Source of the DNA: an uncultured Agathobacter sp.
Lineage (GTDB): Bacteria; Bacillota; Clostridia; Lachnospirales; Lachnospiraceae
DNA: 64,000 bases
Assembly (NCBI GenBank): GCA_934365945.1
Contig: CAKRNE010000002.1
Coordinates: forward strand, 310,001 to 374,000
Direction: 5' to 3'
The notes below the pieces were generated by a model. That model was not told the origin of the DNA, did not search any database, and worked only from the letters and a program-made list of their open reading frames with translations. Below are positions 53,197 through 62,090 of this stretch, one piece after another; positions within the stretch are counted from its first letter, which is position 1, and each line of letters opens with the position of its first letter. The translations under genes were made by a program, and so were the position numbers.

Positions 53197-53400
53197 ATGT
53201 TTAAAAAAATCAAACAATATTTCAAATCAAAAAAAGAAGCAGGCTCACATGATTACGAACTGACATATGACAACGTGGCAATTCCGGAGATTCATACACA
53301 CAAAACCACTATTAAAGAGGATACAAGTGATGAATCTCAGAGCATAAGCTACGACAATGTGGCAATTCCGGAAGTGCATATCAGAAAGAGGGAGAAATAA
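53197..53400 (+). CDS. Small protein with two YDNVAIPE repeats, 67 residues
   Basis: It follows gltS by 17 bases with a CAGGAG ribosome site. After a basic start (FKKIKQYFKSKKEAG) the ten-residue unit YDNVAIPE(I/V)H occurs twice, at residues 24-33 and 52-61, separated by a polar Thr/Glu/Ser linker. There is no membrane helix or signal. No family is recognised. The repeat may be a binding motif for the symporter or for a partner; this is a guess from position. Confidence 0.65.
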   Translation: MFKKIKQYFKSKKEAGSHDYELTYDNVAIPEIHTHKTTIKEDTSDESQSISYDNVAIPEVHIRKREK

Positions 53401-53444
53401 ATAAACCTAAGTTTTTGTAAGTGCCACTATAATGCAAAACCCAC

Positions 53445-53959
53445 CTATTCCTTGAAATTGTTGAGTCCCGTAAATATGCTTTCCTTTGATATGCGAAGGC
53501 ATCCTGTCAGCACCGCGAACTGTAAAAATTCATTAGTCTTTAGTGCCTGCCCGAAAAGACCTCTGATAAGCGAAACCATTTCATTATAATAACCATTCTG
53601 AAAGGCTTTATCGAGCGGTACATCATACTCATCTATGAGAATAACTGTCTTTTTTCCATAGTGCTTATACAATAGCTGCGAAAGAAGCTGTAATGAAGAT
53701 ATGAGCTTTTCCTTGTCAAAAGCAAGCCTGCCATTAAAGTTTCATCTGTGCCAATATCAAAAAAGCTCTTAAGCATGCTCATATTAAGAGTTTTTCCAAA
53801 GCGGCGCGGACGTGTAAAAAGCGTCACCTCACTCCAGTTTAATAAAAGCTGCTCAATAAGTCTTGTTTTATCAACATAATAAAATTCCGATTCCCGCAAT
53901 TTCCTAAAATCATCAATTCCAACCGGTAACTTCAAAGTATTTGCCATAAAAGCCTCCAC
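53445..53959 (-). pseudogene. Remnant of an AAA-ATPase/PD-(D/E)XK-type protein
   Basis: Two pieces in different frames belong to one ancestral gene of the large ATP-binding family (AAA-ATPase-like with nuclease-like end, DUF1703 type). The first has PVGIDDFRKLRESEFYYVDKT and the P-loop region FTRPRRFGKTLNMSMLKSFF. After about residue 75 the frame shifts; the second has KTVILIDEYDVPLDKAF (Walker B), GLFGQALKTN and AVLTGCLRISKESIFTGLNNF, then stops. An internal segment and the whole C-terminal half are missing, so it is not functional. Intact relatives occur in many copies in gut Lachnospiraceae and Bacteroidetes. Confidence 0.85.
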
Positions 53960-54031
53960 AAAAATAATCCGCTATACTTCGCTATAGTATAGCGGATTAA
54001 CCGTCAAAATACAATCCATGATTATGGTACC

Positions 54032-54406
54032 TTATTCTGCCTTCTCAACAGATATTATCTTTCCCTCAAACGGATCCACCTCTGAAATAGTTCTGGTATA
54101 CTTTACAGTCACCTTATCTCCGCCTGCGACACTCTCAAGTCCGTCAGGCTTTTCATCGAAGGTAAAGCTGTATGGTGTATCCTTGTCATCAGTCACTACA
54201 AACATGAAGTCCTTTATGTCATCGATTGTTCCTGTAAGCTCCTTCTCTTCCTGTGAGCCCTTTTCACCTTCGTCTTTGGTCTCAGCCTGCTTTGCATTTT
54301 CGGTGCCTGCTGCCTTATCCTGCTTTGAATCGCTTTGTCCGCAGCCTGCAAATAAGCCTGCGCAAAGCATAGCTCCTATTACAATTGTAATCAGTTTTTT
54401 CTTCAT
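54032..54406 (-). CDS. Small lipoprotein, 124 residues
   Basis: A signal peptide (KKKLITIVIGAMLCAGLFAGC) with the lipobox FAGC precedes a long Lys/Glu/Gln-rich linker (about 24-58), then a beta-rich domain of about 65 residues (LTGTIDDIKDFMFVVTDD to FEGKIISVEKAE). The domain resembles small OB-like or DUF-type exported domains, but no family is certain. The linker would lift the domain from the membrane. It is flanked by gene remnants. Confidence 0.75.
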   Translation of the reverse strand: MKKKLITIVIGAMLCAGLFAGCGQSDSKQDKAAGTENAKQAETKDEGEKGSQEEKELTGTIDDIKDFMFVVTDDKDTPYSFTFDEKPDGLESVAGGDKVTVKYTRTISEVDPFEGKIISVEKAE

Positions 54407-54542
54407 TATGATATACCTCTTTCTTTATTGATAAGCATTCTTATTAGTATGTTTTCTAAAGAGTACTCTCCTATCAGCTTAAAGTAAATAGAATACATAA
54501 AATATTAATGAATTCTTAAGCCTGCCTTGTAATTATAGTACT

Positions 54543-55400
54543 ATGATAGTAAAAAAGAGCTATATTATTTCAAATATTATATCATTTTTGTTATTTTATG
54601 CTGGCTGCCTTTCGTGTGTGGTGACATACTTCTAAAAAATCAAGGGAAGGATAATGACAGGTACCGGCTTGCATTCGTCATCGGATATGGTATTTTTACG
54701 TATTTCTTTTGTGTACGACAACCTCACCGATTGCATTCACCTACATACTTCCGATAATCAGCCTTATTGTAATATTTAAGGATGAAAAATTCATGATTTA
54801 CTGCGCCGTTGCAAATATGCTAAGCCTTCTTGCAAGTATTGCTTTTCACATATTTGTACTTGGTCAGAACACTGCTATAGATCATAAAAACTTTCAGCTT
54901 CAGATAGCACGTCTTTTACTTTGCTACATAGGCGCTATATCATGTCGATGCGCCACCTGACTGAATCCGATTCCTCGCTCTTAACGCTTCTATCGAGGCT
55001 GTACGTGCAGGCGAAGCAGGTAAGGGATTTGCTGTTGTTGCCGAACGGATCCGTACTTTAAGCACTGAGACGAGAAATTCATCCGGTCAGATCAGTGAGG
55101 CTCTCTCACGGCTTGACGAGATTTCTGGAAAGATGACCTCATCCATTGAAGAAACGCTCCGTCTCATCCAGCTCACTCTTGAAAAGGTAATGCAAACCGG
55201 TGAAAATGTTGAGAAGATCACAAAGGATTCCAATAAGCTCGGAAGCCATATCCGTGAAATCGATGCCGCAATGCAGGAGGTTGAAGCATCTAACCAGCAG
55301 CTTGTCGACAATATGGAAAAGGTATCTGACATCGTAGAAACCATGACCTCATGTATCAGTGCTTCTGACGCGATAAGCCATATGTCGATGAGCAGCTTCG
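54543..55400 (+). pseudogene. Decayed methyl-accepting chemotaxis protein
   Basis: Fragments in several frames line up as one chemotaxis receptor. The start MIVKKSYIISNIISFLLFYAG stops after 31 codons. Then RYRLAFVIGYGIF, TSPIAFTYILPIISLIVIF and a membrane-rich piece follow to about 54955. After another break comes the cytoplasmic signalling domain: [25 protein letters not shown] is the MCP hairpin-tip adapter region (CheA/CheW contact), followed by a coiled coil to about 55390. At least three frame breaks and a missing middle show it is dead. A terminator follows. Confidence 0.85.
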
Positions 55401-55418
55401 TGCTCACGTATAAGAAAG

Positions 55419-55461
55419 AAAAAGCTATGAATGCCTTTAAGCGGGCGCTCATAGCTTTTTT
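55419..55461 (+). terminator. Rho-independent terminator
   Basis: AAAAAGCTATGA (55419-55430) pairs with TCATAGCTTTTT (55449-55460) over 12 bp, with an inner GC-rich part and a T run. It was the terminator of the chemotaxis receptor gene and may also serve the convergent GGDEF gene. Confidence 0.8.
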
Positions 55462-55470
55462 GATAAACAA

Positions 55471-55512
55471 TTATCTTCTATCTATTATTTTCTATCTATT
55501 ATCTTCTATCTG
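55471..55512. repeat. Three tandem 14-bp repeats at the end of the GGDEF gene
   Basis: TTATCTTCTATCTA, TTATTTTCTATCTA and TTATCTTCTATCTG follow one another. The last unit overlaps the stop codon of the minus-strand GGDEF gene, so copy-number change would alter its C-terminus. Confidence 0.75.
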
Positions 55513-57365
55513 CATGATGTTTTTCCTTCTCTGCATACATCCGGCTGTCTGCTATCTTTAGCAGACTCTCAACCGTGTCAGCATCGGACGGACAAAGTGC
55601 ATATCCACAGCTTACTCCGATTTTTATTTTATGACCATGTATGTTATATGGATTGCATATTACTTTTTGAAGCCTCTCTATGCTCTCTAAGCAATTTTTT
55701 TCATCTGCATTTCCATCTATTATACATGCAAACTCATCGCCTCCAATACGGAATGCATAATCGGCTGTTCGTATGCTGTTTATAATGCGCTTTCCTACAT
55801 TACAAAGGACCTCATCTCCGACCGGATGACCATATATATCATTGACCGGCTTGAAAAAATCAAGATCCATAAAAATCATTGCAAATGCTTTTCCTCTCTG
55901 GACTCTCATATTCATGATGGTATCAAAATATCTCTTATTATATAGCTCTGTAAGCACATCAGTGTTTGCCAGATCTGCCATCTTATGCTTTTCGCCTATA
56001 TTCTGCGAGACAAGCAGATACTGCGTCAGTCTGCCATCCTCCCATCTTGCCGGAATAACGGTCATTGAAAGAAATAGCTTGCTGTTGTTCTCTGCACATT
56101 CAAATTTGAAAAAATCATGCTCATTTTTAATTTTTCCGTAAATATTTTCAAGAGAAAGAAGCTCCGAGATATCTTTACTCTCCTCCTCTGAAATCAGCGT
56201 GTACCTGTTTGATATTGACTCCACCAGGTCACTGTAGCTGCCACGCTCAGGATAAAGCTTTCGAATCAGTCTCTCATGATATTCGTACGTATCATTTTCA
56301 ATATCACACAGTGCGTATCTGTCCACTATCCTTGCCAGACTGTTCAACAGCATATCAGAGATTTCCTTTTCATGAGATACTGCCATGACAGTGAGCTTTT
56401 CCTTCTGAAGTTTGAGCCTGGTATTCTTCATTACATACATAAAAATAAGCAGGATTACGCAGATGAACATTATACCTATAAGTAAAATTGTACTGTACTG
56501 CACCTGAAACATGAATGAACTGACAGCCTTTGCTTCAACGATACCTACTATAGACCAGTCCTTTATTCCGGTAGGCTGATATGTCATATAATAATCTTTT
56601 TTATTGTATGAAAATGCAAAACAGCCATCACTGCCATCAGCTATATTGGTCTTTACATCGTAAAAATCATCTATAACGTAATTTGTTGCATTATCACCTA
56701 TGAAATTAATCAGATTATCAACCATATCATCAATCTCTGTCTTTGGTTCGATTGAGAGTATGACATTTCCTGCAGAATCAACAATATAACAATCACTTTG
56801 GTCTTTATAGGCCTTGTCTCCGAGCATCCTTTCCACGTCCGTATTATCATAGCTCACAGCAAGCCCCGTATATGAAATTCCATCCACAGTAATCCCATCA
56901 GACGGAAATGCAAAAAACACCTTTCTCACGCCCCTTTGTAGATATATAGCTGGATATCACAGGCTCATTTGCCTTAAAAAGCTCATTGAATGCATCTTTT
57001 GCATTATCAGCCACTCCGCTTCTGCCTTCTATGGTGATAAACTGATTCTGCTCATTAAACAGGTAAAAATCACTGTAATGCCACTTTTCCTTTTCCCTGA
57101 CAAAATCATTCCACTGCAGACCACTGTCGTTATTAAGTATTTTGGTCAAATAAACATTCCAGTCAGAAAGAACGTTCCAGTTGCGTTGCGCAAACATATT
57201 AAAGGTCTGGTTCACCTGACTGTATGAGGCTTTGACATTTGATGTACCCTCATTATATATCTGGCGGCTCATATATACATTGTAGCTGTGAATGCTGAAT
57301 ATTATGATACCTAGCAATGCACAGGTTATCACAATTGTACGGATGTTCTTCTTTTTTATAATCAT
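55499..57365 (-). pseudogene. GGDEF-domain (diguanylate cyclase) sensor with one frameshift
   Basis: Two overlapping frames make one protein of about 620 residues. The first part (57365 to about 56900) has a membrane helix (TIVITCALLGIIIFSI) and the start of an extracytoplasmic sensor, ending YISTKGREKGVFCISV. The second frame continues RKVFFAFPSDGITVDGISYTG, a Cache-like ending, then a second helix (YSTILLIGIMFICVILLIFMYV), a PAS-like part, and a GGDEF domain with intact RIGGDEFACII near the end. Removing one base, for example in the CCCC run at 56931-56934, restores the frame. It may be a real mutation, a sequencing error, or a switch. With the frame restored it would make cyclic di-GMP. 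Confidence 0.8.
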
Positions 57366-57533
57366 AAATGTGTTCTCTCCATACCTTAAGTACCTACATC
57401 GTATCTGTGCTTCGTTCTCTATTCATATCACATATACTTGTATTTCTAGTACCTATTATACAACATATAGTGCCTACAATCTATACTTTTTGCGCGAAAT
57501 GTAGTTTTTGGGGTGTGAAATGTATGTTGGAGG

Positions 57534-57935
57534 TCAACCATTGAAATCGCCGTCATTCCACGATCCATCATCAAATTTATAATAGAACATACCATAATCT
57601 TCTCTTGAACTCTCACCGTTTGGTTCCCCTGAATGCCAATTTATATATGTTACCCTTTCGCCAGTTACCAATCGCCATTCTCCTTCATTTTCATTGTCGA
57701 TAAGTCCAAAATGTGCGTTTCCACCAAATTGAGAACGAACATAGTTAAACATAGCTGAATTTTCTTCTGCTGATTCAATAGTAGCCAGATGTCCACCTAA
57801 TGATTCACAATAATCTCTTGCTTTCTCCCACGAAGAACAATTTGAAAACACTACGTAGCTATGTGAGCCAAAAACAAACGCATCCTTCGGAATTGACACA
57901 TTTATCTCTTGTTCTACATCATAGGTGTCTTGTTG
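57534..57935 (-). pseudogene. C-type lectin domain, separated from its parent gene by a stop codon
   Basis: The frame is the same as the gene upstream (57936-59087); only a TAA at 57936-57938 divides them, and the codons after it continue without break into SIPKDAFVFGSHSYVVFSN. The domain has the lectin-fold words KARDYCESLGGHLATIESAEEN, FGLIDNENEGEWRLVTGE, a sugar-site EPN in HSGEPNGESS and WND in DGSWNDGDF. It then stops at NG, before the last beta strand and the final cysteine region. A GTG at 57899 could start a separate product, but no ribosome site supports this. Confidence 0.75.
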
Positions 57936-59087
57936 TTATTCTTCTGACTGTTCTACGATTTCTGAATAATTCAATTTCAATCGAATAATGGGTCTAATTC
58001 CATAAGAGGAATAAAAATGCCACTCGCTTCCATAGTCACCATTCTCGTCCAATGTGGACTGGAAAGCTATTCCGTGACCTCGATCACGTAGCCACCCTTC
58101 CATAGGTGAACTATCTGGATATCTCATGCTTGGAACTGGCTTAAGGTTATATCGCTCCACATCATACTTGCTAGGAATATATACTCTATCCTCTGTCGTG
58201 ACAGATATTTCCTCCTCATTCCCACCCTTATAGTCGTCAACACTATATTCATCAGTAACTATATCATTGGTTAATAATGCCTGGATTTGTCCATCAGAGA
58301 AACTTTCACTTATAAAATCGTTATTGAGCCATCTTCTCAGGGTACTTTGACTCCAACAGTGATAATCATGTCCATCTCTGTCGTCAGAGTATTCTAGACT
58401 TTGATCTCCATTTGCAACCTTTGATGTAACATAATAAGCTGAAATCAAAAGAATATCAGAGTCATTTCTTTCCAACACTATCCATTCTATCGGAGACTTG
58501 TCTTCTCCGTAATGTCCAAACGTCACTGAATCTCCTACATTTGCAGACTGAGCAAATATTAGTTCACACTCTCCGACATAGTGTTCACTGTCTTGAAAAT
58601 CTTCCAGAAGTCTAAAATCATTGAGGGCAGCAGAATAATCCCCCTCCTCAAATTCTGTTACAGCCGTATTATATGCAATTTCCTTTAGTCTCAGGTCACA
58701 ATTATCAATCCATTGCGCAGAATCATTATAATCGCCCAATTCAGCAAATAACTGTCTCGCTTCTTCATAGTTTGAATCATCATATAGTACGATTGCTTTA
58801 TCGTATTTATTTGCAGGAGCGATTACCATGGCGTAAATTACGATTACTGCAATAGCAATGCAACCTGCAAGCACACCAAACAATATGCCGCGTTTAGCTT
58901 TTTTTTCGTCTTCGTTCTTTTTAATTTCTTCTTTTCGCTTTGTTTCAGCCTTTTCGTTCTCTTTCTGAACTTTATCCCAATACTGATCAACATTGTCTGA
59001 CTGTTGATGGTTTGTCAAAGCTTGTCCACACTCAGTGCAGTAAACGGAATTATCCGATATGTCTTTTCCACAATAAGGGCATTTCAT
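57936..59087 (-). CDS. Zinc-ribbon, membrane helix, TPR-like and DUF6273-type protein
   Basis: A 383-residue protein. CPYC (3-6) and CTEC (17-20) followed by GQ form a cytoplasmic zinc ribbon. Then come the motif QYWDKV (Tyr36-Trp37), a highly charged linker ending EKKA (61-64) and one membrane helix (about 67-88). Outside lie two TPR-like repeats (YDDSNYEEARQLFAELGDYNDSAQWIDNC and FEEGDYSAALNDFRLLEDFQDSEHYV). Residues about 190-375 are a DUF6273-like domain (FGHYGEDKSPIEWIVLERNDSDILLIS, STLRRWLNNDF, GIRPIIRLKL). The stop at 57936 cuts off a lectin domain. Function unknown. Confidence 0.75.
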   Translation of the reverse strand: MKCPYCGKDISDNSVYCTECGQALTNHQQSDNVDQYWDKVQKENEKAETKRKEEIKKNEDEKKAKRGILFGVLAGCIAIAVIVIYAMVIAPANKYDKAIVLYDDSNYEEARQLFAELGDYNDSAQWIDNCDLRLKEIAYNTAVTEFEEGDYSAALNDFRLLEDFQDSEHYVGECELIFAQSANVGDSVTFGHYGEDKSPIEWIVLERNDSDILLISAYYVTSKVANGDQSLEYSDDRDGHDYHCWSQSTLRRWLNNDFISESFSDGQIQALLTNDIVTDEYSVDDYKGGNEEEISVTTEDRVYIPSKYDVERYNLKPVPSMRYPDSSPMEGWLRDRGHGIAFQSTLDENGDYGSEWHFYSSYGIRPIIRLKLNYSEIVEQSEE

Positions 59088-59226
59088 ATTTTTATCATCC
59101 TCCTGAACTGTTCTTCTAGTGATTCAATAAATCTTCTTATCTTTCCCAATCCGTCTTTCTCCATTCTGTGATTCCCTTAATTCTTCTACAACACAAAGAA
59201 TTAAGAGGATCAAATTTTATTCGGAC

Positions 59227-61443
59227 TTAGAAGAATCCAAATCTCTTCTTAGGTTTCGCTCCTACATAACCATTACTCTGAGCAAGCTGATAGTATTTCT
59301 TCGCTTCTCGTTTATCTTTCGAACAACCATAGCCATTTTCAAGACACTGTGCATAAAGATACTGTGCTTCGCCATTTTTACCATTAATCAAATTAGAAAG
59401 CATATGAACTGCGTCCTGACAATTTGTTTGAGTATTTACATAAATCCGGCTAAGTCCAAGCATCGCTTCCTTATTCCCGTTTGATACAGCCCTACGATAC
59501 CACTCAACAGCCGCCTGGGAATTACCGAAATCCTCATCTATTATTTTGGCAAGGATACACTGAGCCTCACCATCGGACTCATCTTCAACTGCGATAGTTG
59601 CAAGCTTCTGTGCCTCGGACGGATTTTTATAGAGAATCTGCCCCTTATAATTTGGAATACCATAGTGATATCTAGCTGCAAGTTCACGGCACGCCTCACG
59701 AATTCCACCATTTGAAGCAATTTCTAACAACATGATGCCCGCCTCAACATCTTTACCAATTCCACGACCTTCAAGATAATTGATTCCCAACTCATATGCC
59801 GCCCTTTTATGTCCATCTTTAACCGCTTTCTGATACCAAGTGTTGGCTTGAGAATGATTCTGTTTTACTCCCACCTCATTCTCATAACAGCCGCCAACCA
59901 CGTATTCAGCTTCAACTAGTCCCTGTTCAGCTGCTTTCATAAACCATTCAAAGCATTTATGGTCGTCATCAAAGCCCAGTCCACTCACATAATATTGTCC
60001 CAGCTTAAACTGAGCATCGGGATCTCCCTTTTCAGCAGCCATTTCCATATACTCTTTCGCTTTATTATTATCCTGCTTAAGGTACTCTCCTGTCAGATAC
60101 TCCTGCGAAATAATCCGCTGTGCCTGTGTGATTCCTTTATCCGCAGCAATATGCCAATAATCAATAGCCTTTCGTTCATCTTCAGGAACTCCTTCGCCCT
60201 TCATATACATAAACGCCAAGCTATGGGCAGAGTTTCCAATGTTATGATTATCTGCTGCATCTTTATACCATCTTGCGGCTTCGCTAAAGTTTTGGCTAAC
60301 ACCCTGACCATTGTAATAGCAATCACCCAAATAATCTTTAGCTGTACCATGGCCTAACTCTGCCGCATCCTTGAAATATTGAACGGCTTTAAAGAAATCT
60401 TTTTCGGTACCTAAGCCATAGTAATAGCATCTACCCAACAGATAGCTTCCATTCTTCTTAGGTTTCGCCAGGCTGGTCAACATTGCAAAAGCCTTTTCCT
60501 TGTTTTCCGAAACACCCCAACCGTTTAAATAACACTCAGCTAATAATACTGTACAAGCTGCATCTCCCTTATATGCTCCAATTTCCAAGAGGTTTACACC
60601 TTCTGCGTCATTTATATCCATGCCAATCCCGTGAATTAAGTTAAATCCAAGGAAATACAAGGCTGTTGTATCTTCAGTCTTACACATATCTCTAAGGGCA
60701 TTTATGCTTTTAGCTAGAAGCTTTAACGCAAACTCTTTGTCTTTCTCTACGGCATATCCCATACGATAGAATTCTGCAAGCCAGCACGCTGCTAAAGGAC
60801 ATCCTCCTCTTGCACCCTCTCTGAATGCGCTTAAGGCAAGCTCCTCGTTCTTCTCACAACCATCGCCTTGATGATACATAATACCTATGTGCGCGTATGC
60901 AAAAGCATTTCCTTGGGAAGAAGCTTCTTTGAACAATTCTAAAGCATGCACATAATCTGTGTTTTCATATGCCTGCAATGCCTGCTTAAATGAATAATCC
61001 TGAGAATGCAACAAATATTGATTGTAATCAAAAGATGATACCGTTGGCTCGGAATCGAGCATTATTTCATCATTCATTGACAATTGATCGTCAATTTTGC
61101 TGTGTAAATCACCTAGTTCATCCTGCAAACCCGAGAATTTATTGAATAATTCCATATAATCATCTACTGATGTATCACCATTGGCTACGCTTTCCAGTTC
61201 GGCCATTCCACTCTTAAATTTCTTGTTCATTCGTTCGAGGATATCGTCATCAGTAACAACAACATATTCTCCGTTAGTTTTAGTTACTACTACATATACA
61301 TCCTCTTCTTCATCGTCTTCGCCCCAAAGAAGAAAATACTCTTTTCCCTGATAAGACATTTGCTCAATAATATCGAACTCTATCTCATTTCCATCTTCAT
61401 CATATAAAGTAATCGTATTATCGAACTCATCATAACTGCTCAT
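59227..61443 (-). CDS. DUF1292-Sel1-repeat fusion protein
   Basis: A 738-residue soluble protein. Residues about 8-75 (NTITLYDEDGNEIEFDIIEQ, YFLLWGEDDEEEDVYVVV) match DUF1292, a small Firmicute domain usually on its own (YrzB). A helical spacer to about 150 follows. From about 155 to the end there are some fifteen Sel1-like repeats such as AFAYAHIGIMYHQGDG, AKDYLGDCYYNGQGV and AAYELGINYLEGRGI. Sel1 repeats build protein-binding solenoids. It has no signal peptide. It lies between the two zinc-ribbon genes and starts 24 bases after the end of one of them, so cotranscription is likely. Confidence 0.82.
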   Translation of the reverse strand: MSSYDEFDNTITLYDEDGNEIEFDIIEQMSYQGKEYFLLWGEDDEEEDVYVVVTKTNGEYVVVTDDDILERMNKKFKSGMAELESVANGDTSVDDYMELFNKFSGLQDELGDLHSKIDDQLSMNDEIMLDSEPTVSSFDYNQYLLHSQDYSFKQALQAYENTDYVHALELFKEASSQGNAFAYAHIGIMYHQGDGCEKNEELALSAFREGARGGCPLAACWLAEFYRMGYAVEKDKEFALKLLAKSINALRDMCKTEDTTALYFLGFNLIHGIGMDINDAEGVNLLEIGAYKGDAACTVLLAECYLNGWGVSENKEKAFAMLTSLAKPKKNGSYLLGRCYYYGLGTEKDFFKAVQYFKDAAELGHGTAKDYLGDCYYNGQGVSQNFSEAARWYKDAADNHNIGNSAHSLAFMYMKGEGVPEDERKAIDYWHIAADKGITQAQRIISQEYLTGEYLKQDNNKAKEYMEMAAEKGDPDAQFKLGQYYVSGLGFDDDHKCFEWFMKAAEQGLVEAEYVVGGCYENEVGVKQNHSQANTWYQKAVKDGHKRAAYELGINYLEGRGIGKDVEAGIMLLEIASNGGIREACRELAARYHYGIPNYKGQILYKNPSEAQKLATIAVEDESDGEAQCILAKIIDEDFGNSQAAVEWYRRAVSNGNKEAMLGLSRIYVNTQTNCQDAVHMLSNLINGKNGEAQYLYAQCLENGYGCSKDKREAKKYYQLAQSNGYVGAKPKKRFGFF

Positions 61444-61467
61444 TACATATACCTTCTTTCTTATTCT

Positions 61468-62064
61468 TTAGTTTCGAGTAATTCCTCGAACTTCGTTGTT
61501 CTCATTCACGTTTAACTTATAAGAGACACCATTTGTAGTTATTTTATAACTTCCTGTAATTGACCGGGACACCGTATAATTATAGGTTCCCTTATATTGA
61601 GGCACCTCGTCTTCGTCTCTCGGCCCTGTCGTTTCGATATATGCATAATCCAAGTTTTTCCCGTCAATAAAGGTTAATTGCCAGTATTCATTCATTATCC
61701 AGCCTAACCCCTCCATGTGCGTATCATGTGCCGTAAGAGTTTTACCAATCAACTGTGACTGTACATCAGAAAGCATTTTTTCTGAGTAAGCATGGTATTT
61801 CATACCACCAAACACAGCAACAGCCAGAATGACAACGACAAAGATTGCTGTCAAAATAGTCTTATTTGTCTGAGCCTTTTTTTCTTTCGTGGTCTTGCTA
61901 ACCAGATTCTTATACTTGTCGTTTCTCTGTGAATCAGCTTTATTCATCTCGTTCCAATAATTTCCTGTTTTCGAAGATTGAGCCGACTGCTCAAGCCTTT
62001 GACCACATTCAGGGCAAAAACCAGTGGTAGCACCAATTTCTTTTTTACAATATGGGCAAATCAA
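61468..62064 (-). CDS. Zinc-ribbon membrane protein, 198 residues
   Basis: CPYC (3-6) and CPEC (17-20) with GQ form the zinc ribbon. NYWNEM puts Tyr-Trp at residues 36-37, and EKKA is at 61-64, the same positions as in the protein at 57936-59087. One membrane helix (about 69-88: ILTAIFVVVILAVAVFGG) is followed by an extracytoplasmic domain of about 105 residues (LIGKTLTAHDTHMEGLGW, YWQLTFIDGKNLDYAYIE, YKGTYNYTVSRS) of lipocalin-like or small beta type. ATG at 62064 follows GAGGAGGTGA. The function is unknown. Confidence 0.75.
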   Translation of the reverse strand: MICPYCKKEIGATTGFCPECGQRLEQSAQSSKTGNYWNEMNKADSQRNDKYKNLVSKTTKEKKAQTNKTILTAIFVVVILAVAVFGGMKYHAYSEKMLSDVQSQLIGKTLTAHDTHMEGLGWIMNEYWQLTFIDGKNLDYAYIETTGPRDEDEVPQYKGTYNYTVSRSITGSYKITTNGVSYKLNVNENNEVRGITRN

Positions 62065-62090
62065 ATAATCACCTCCTCAAACAAGCGTTA

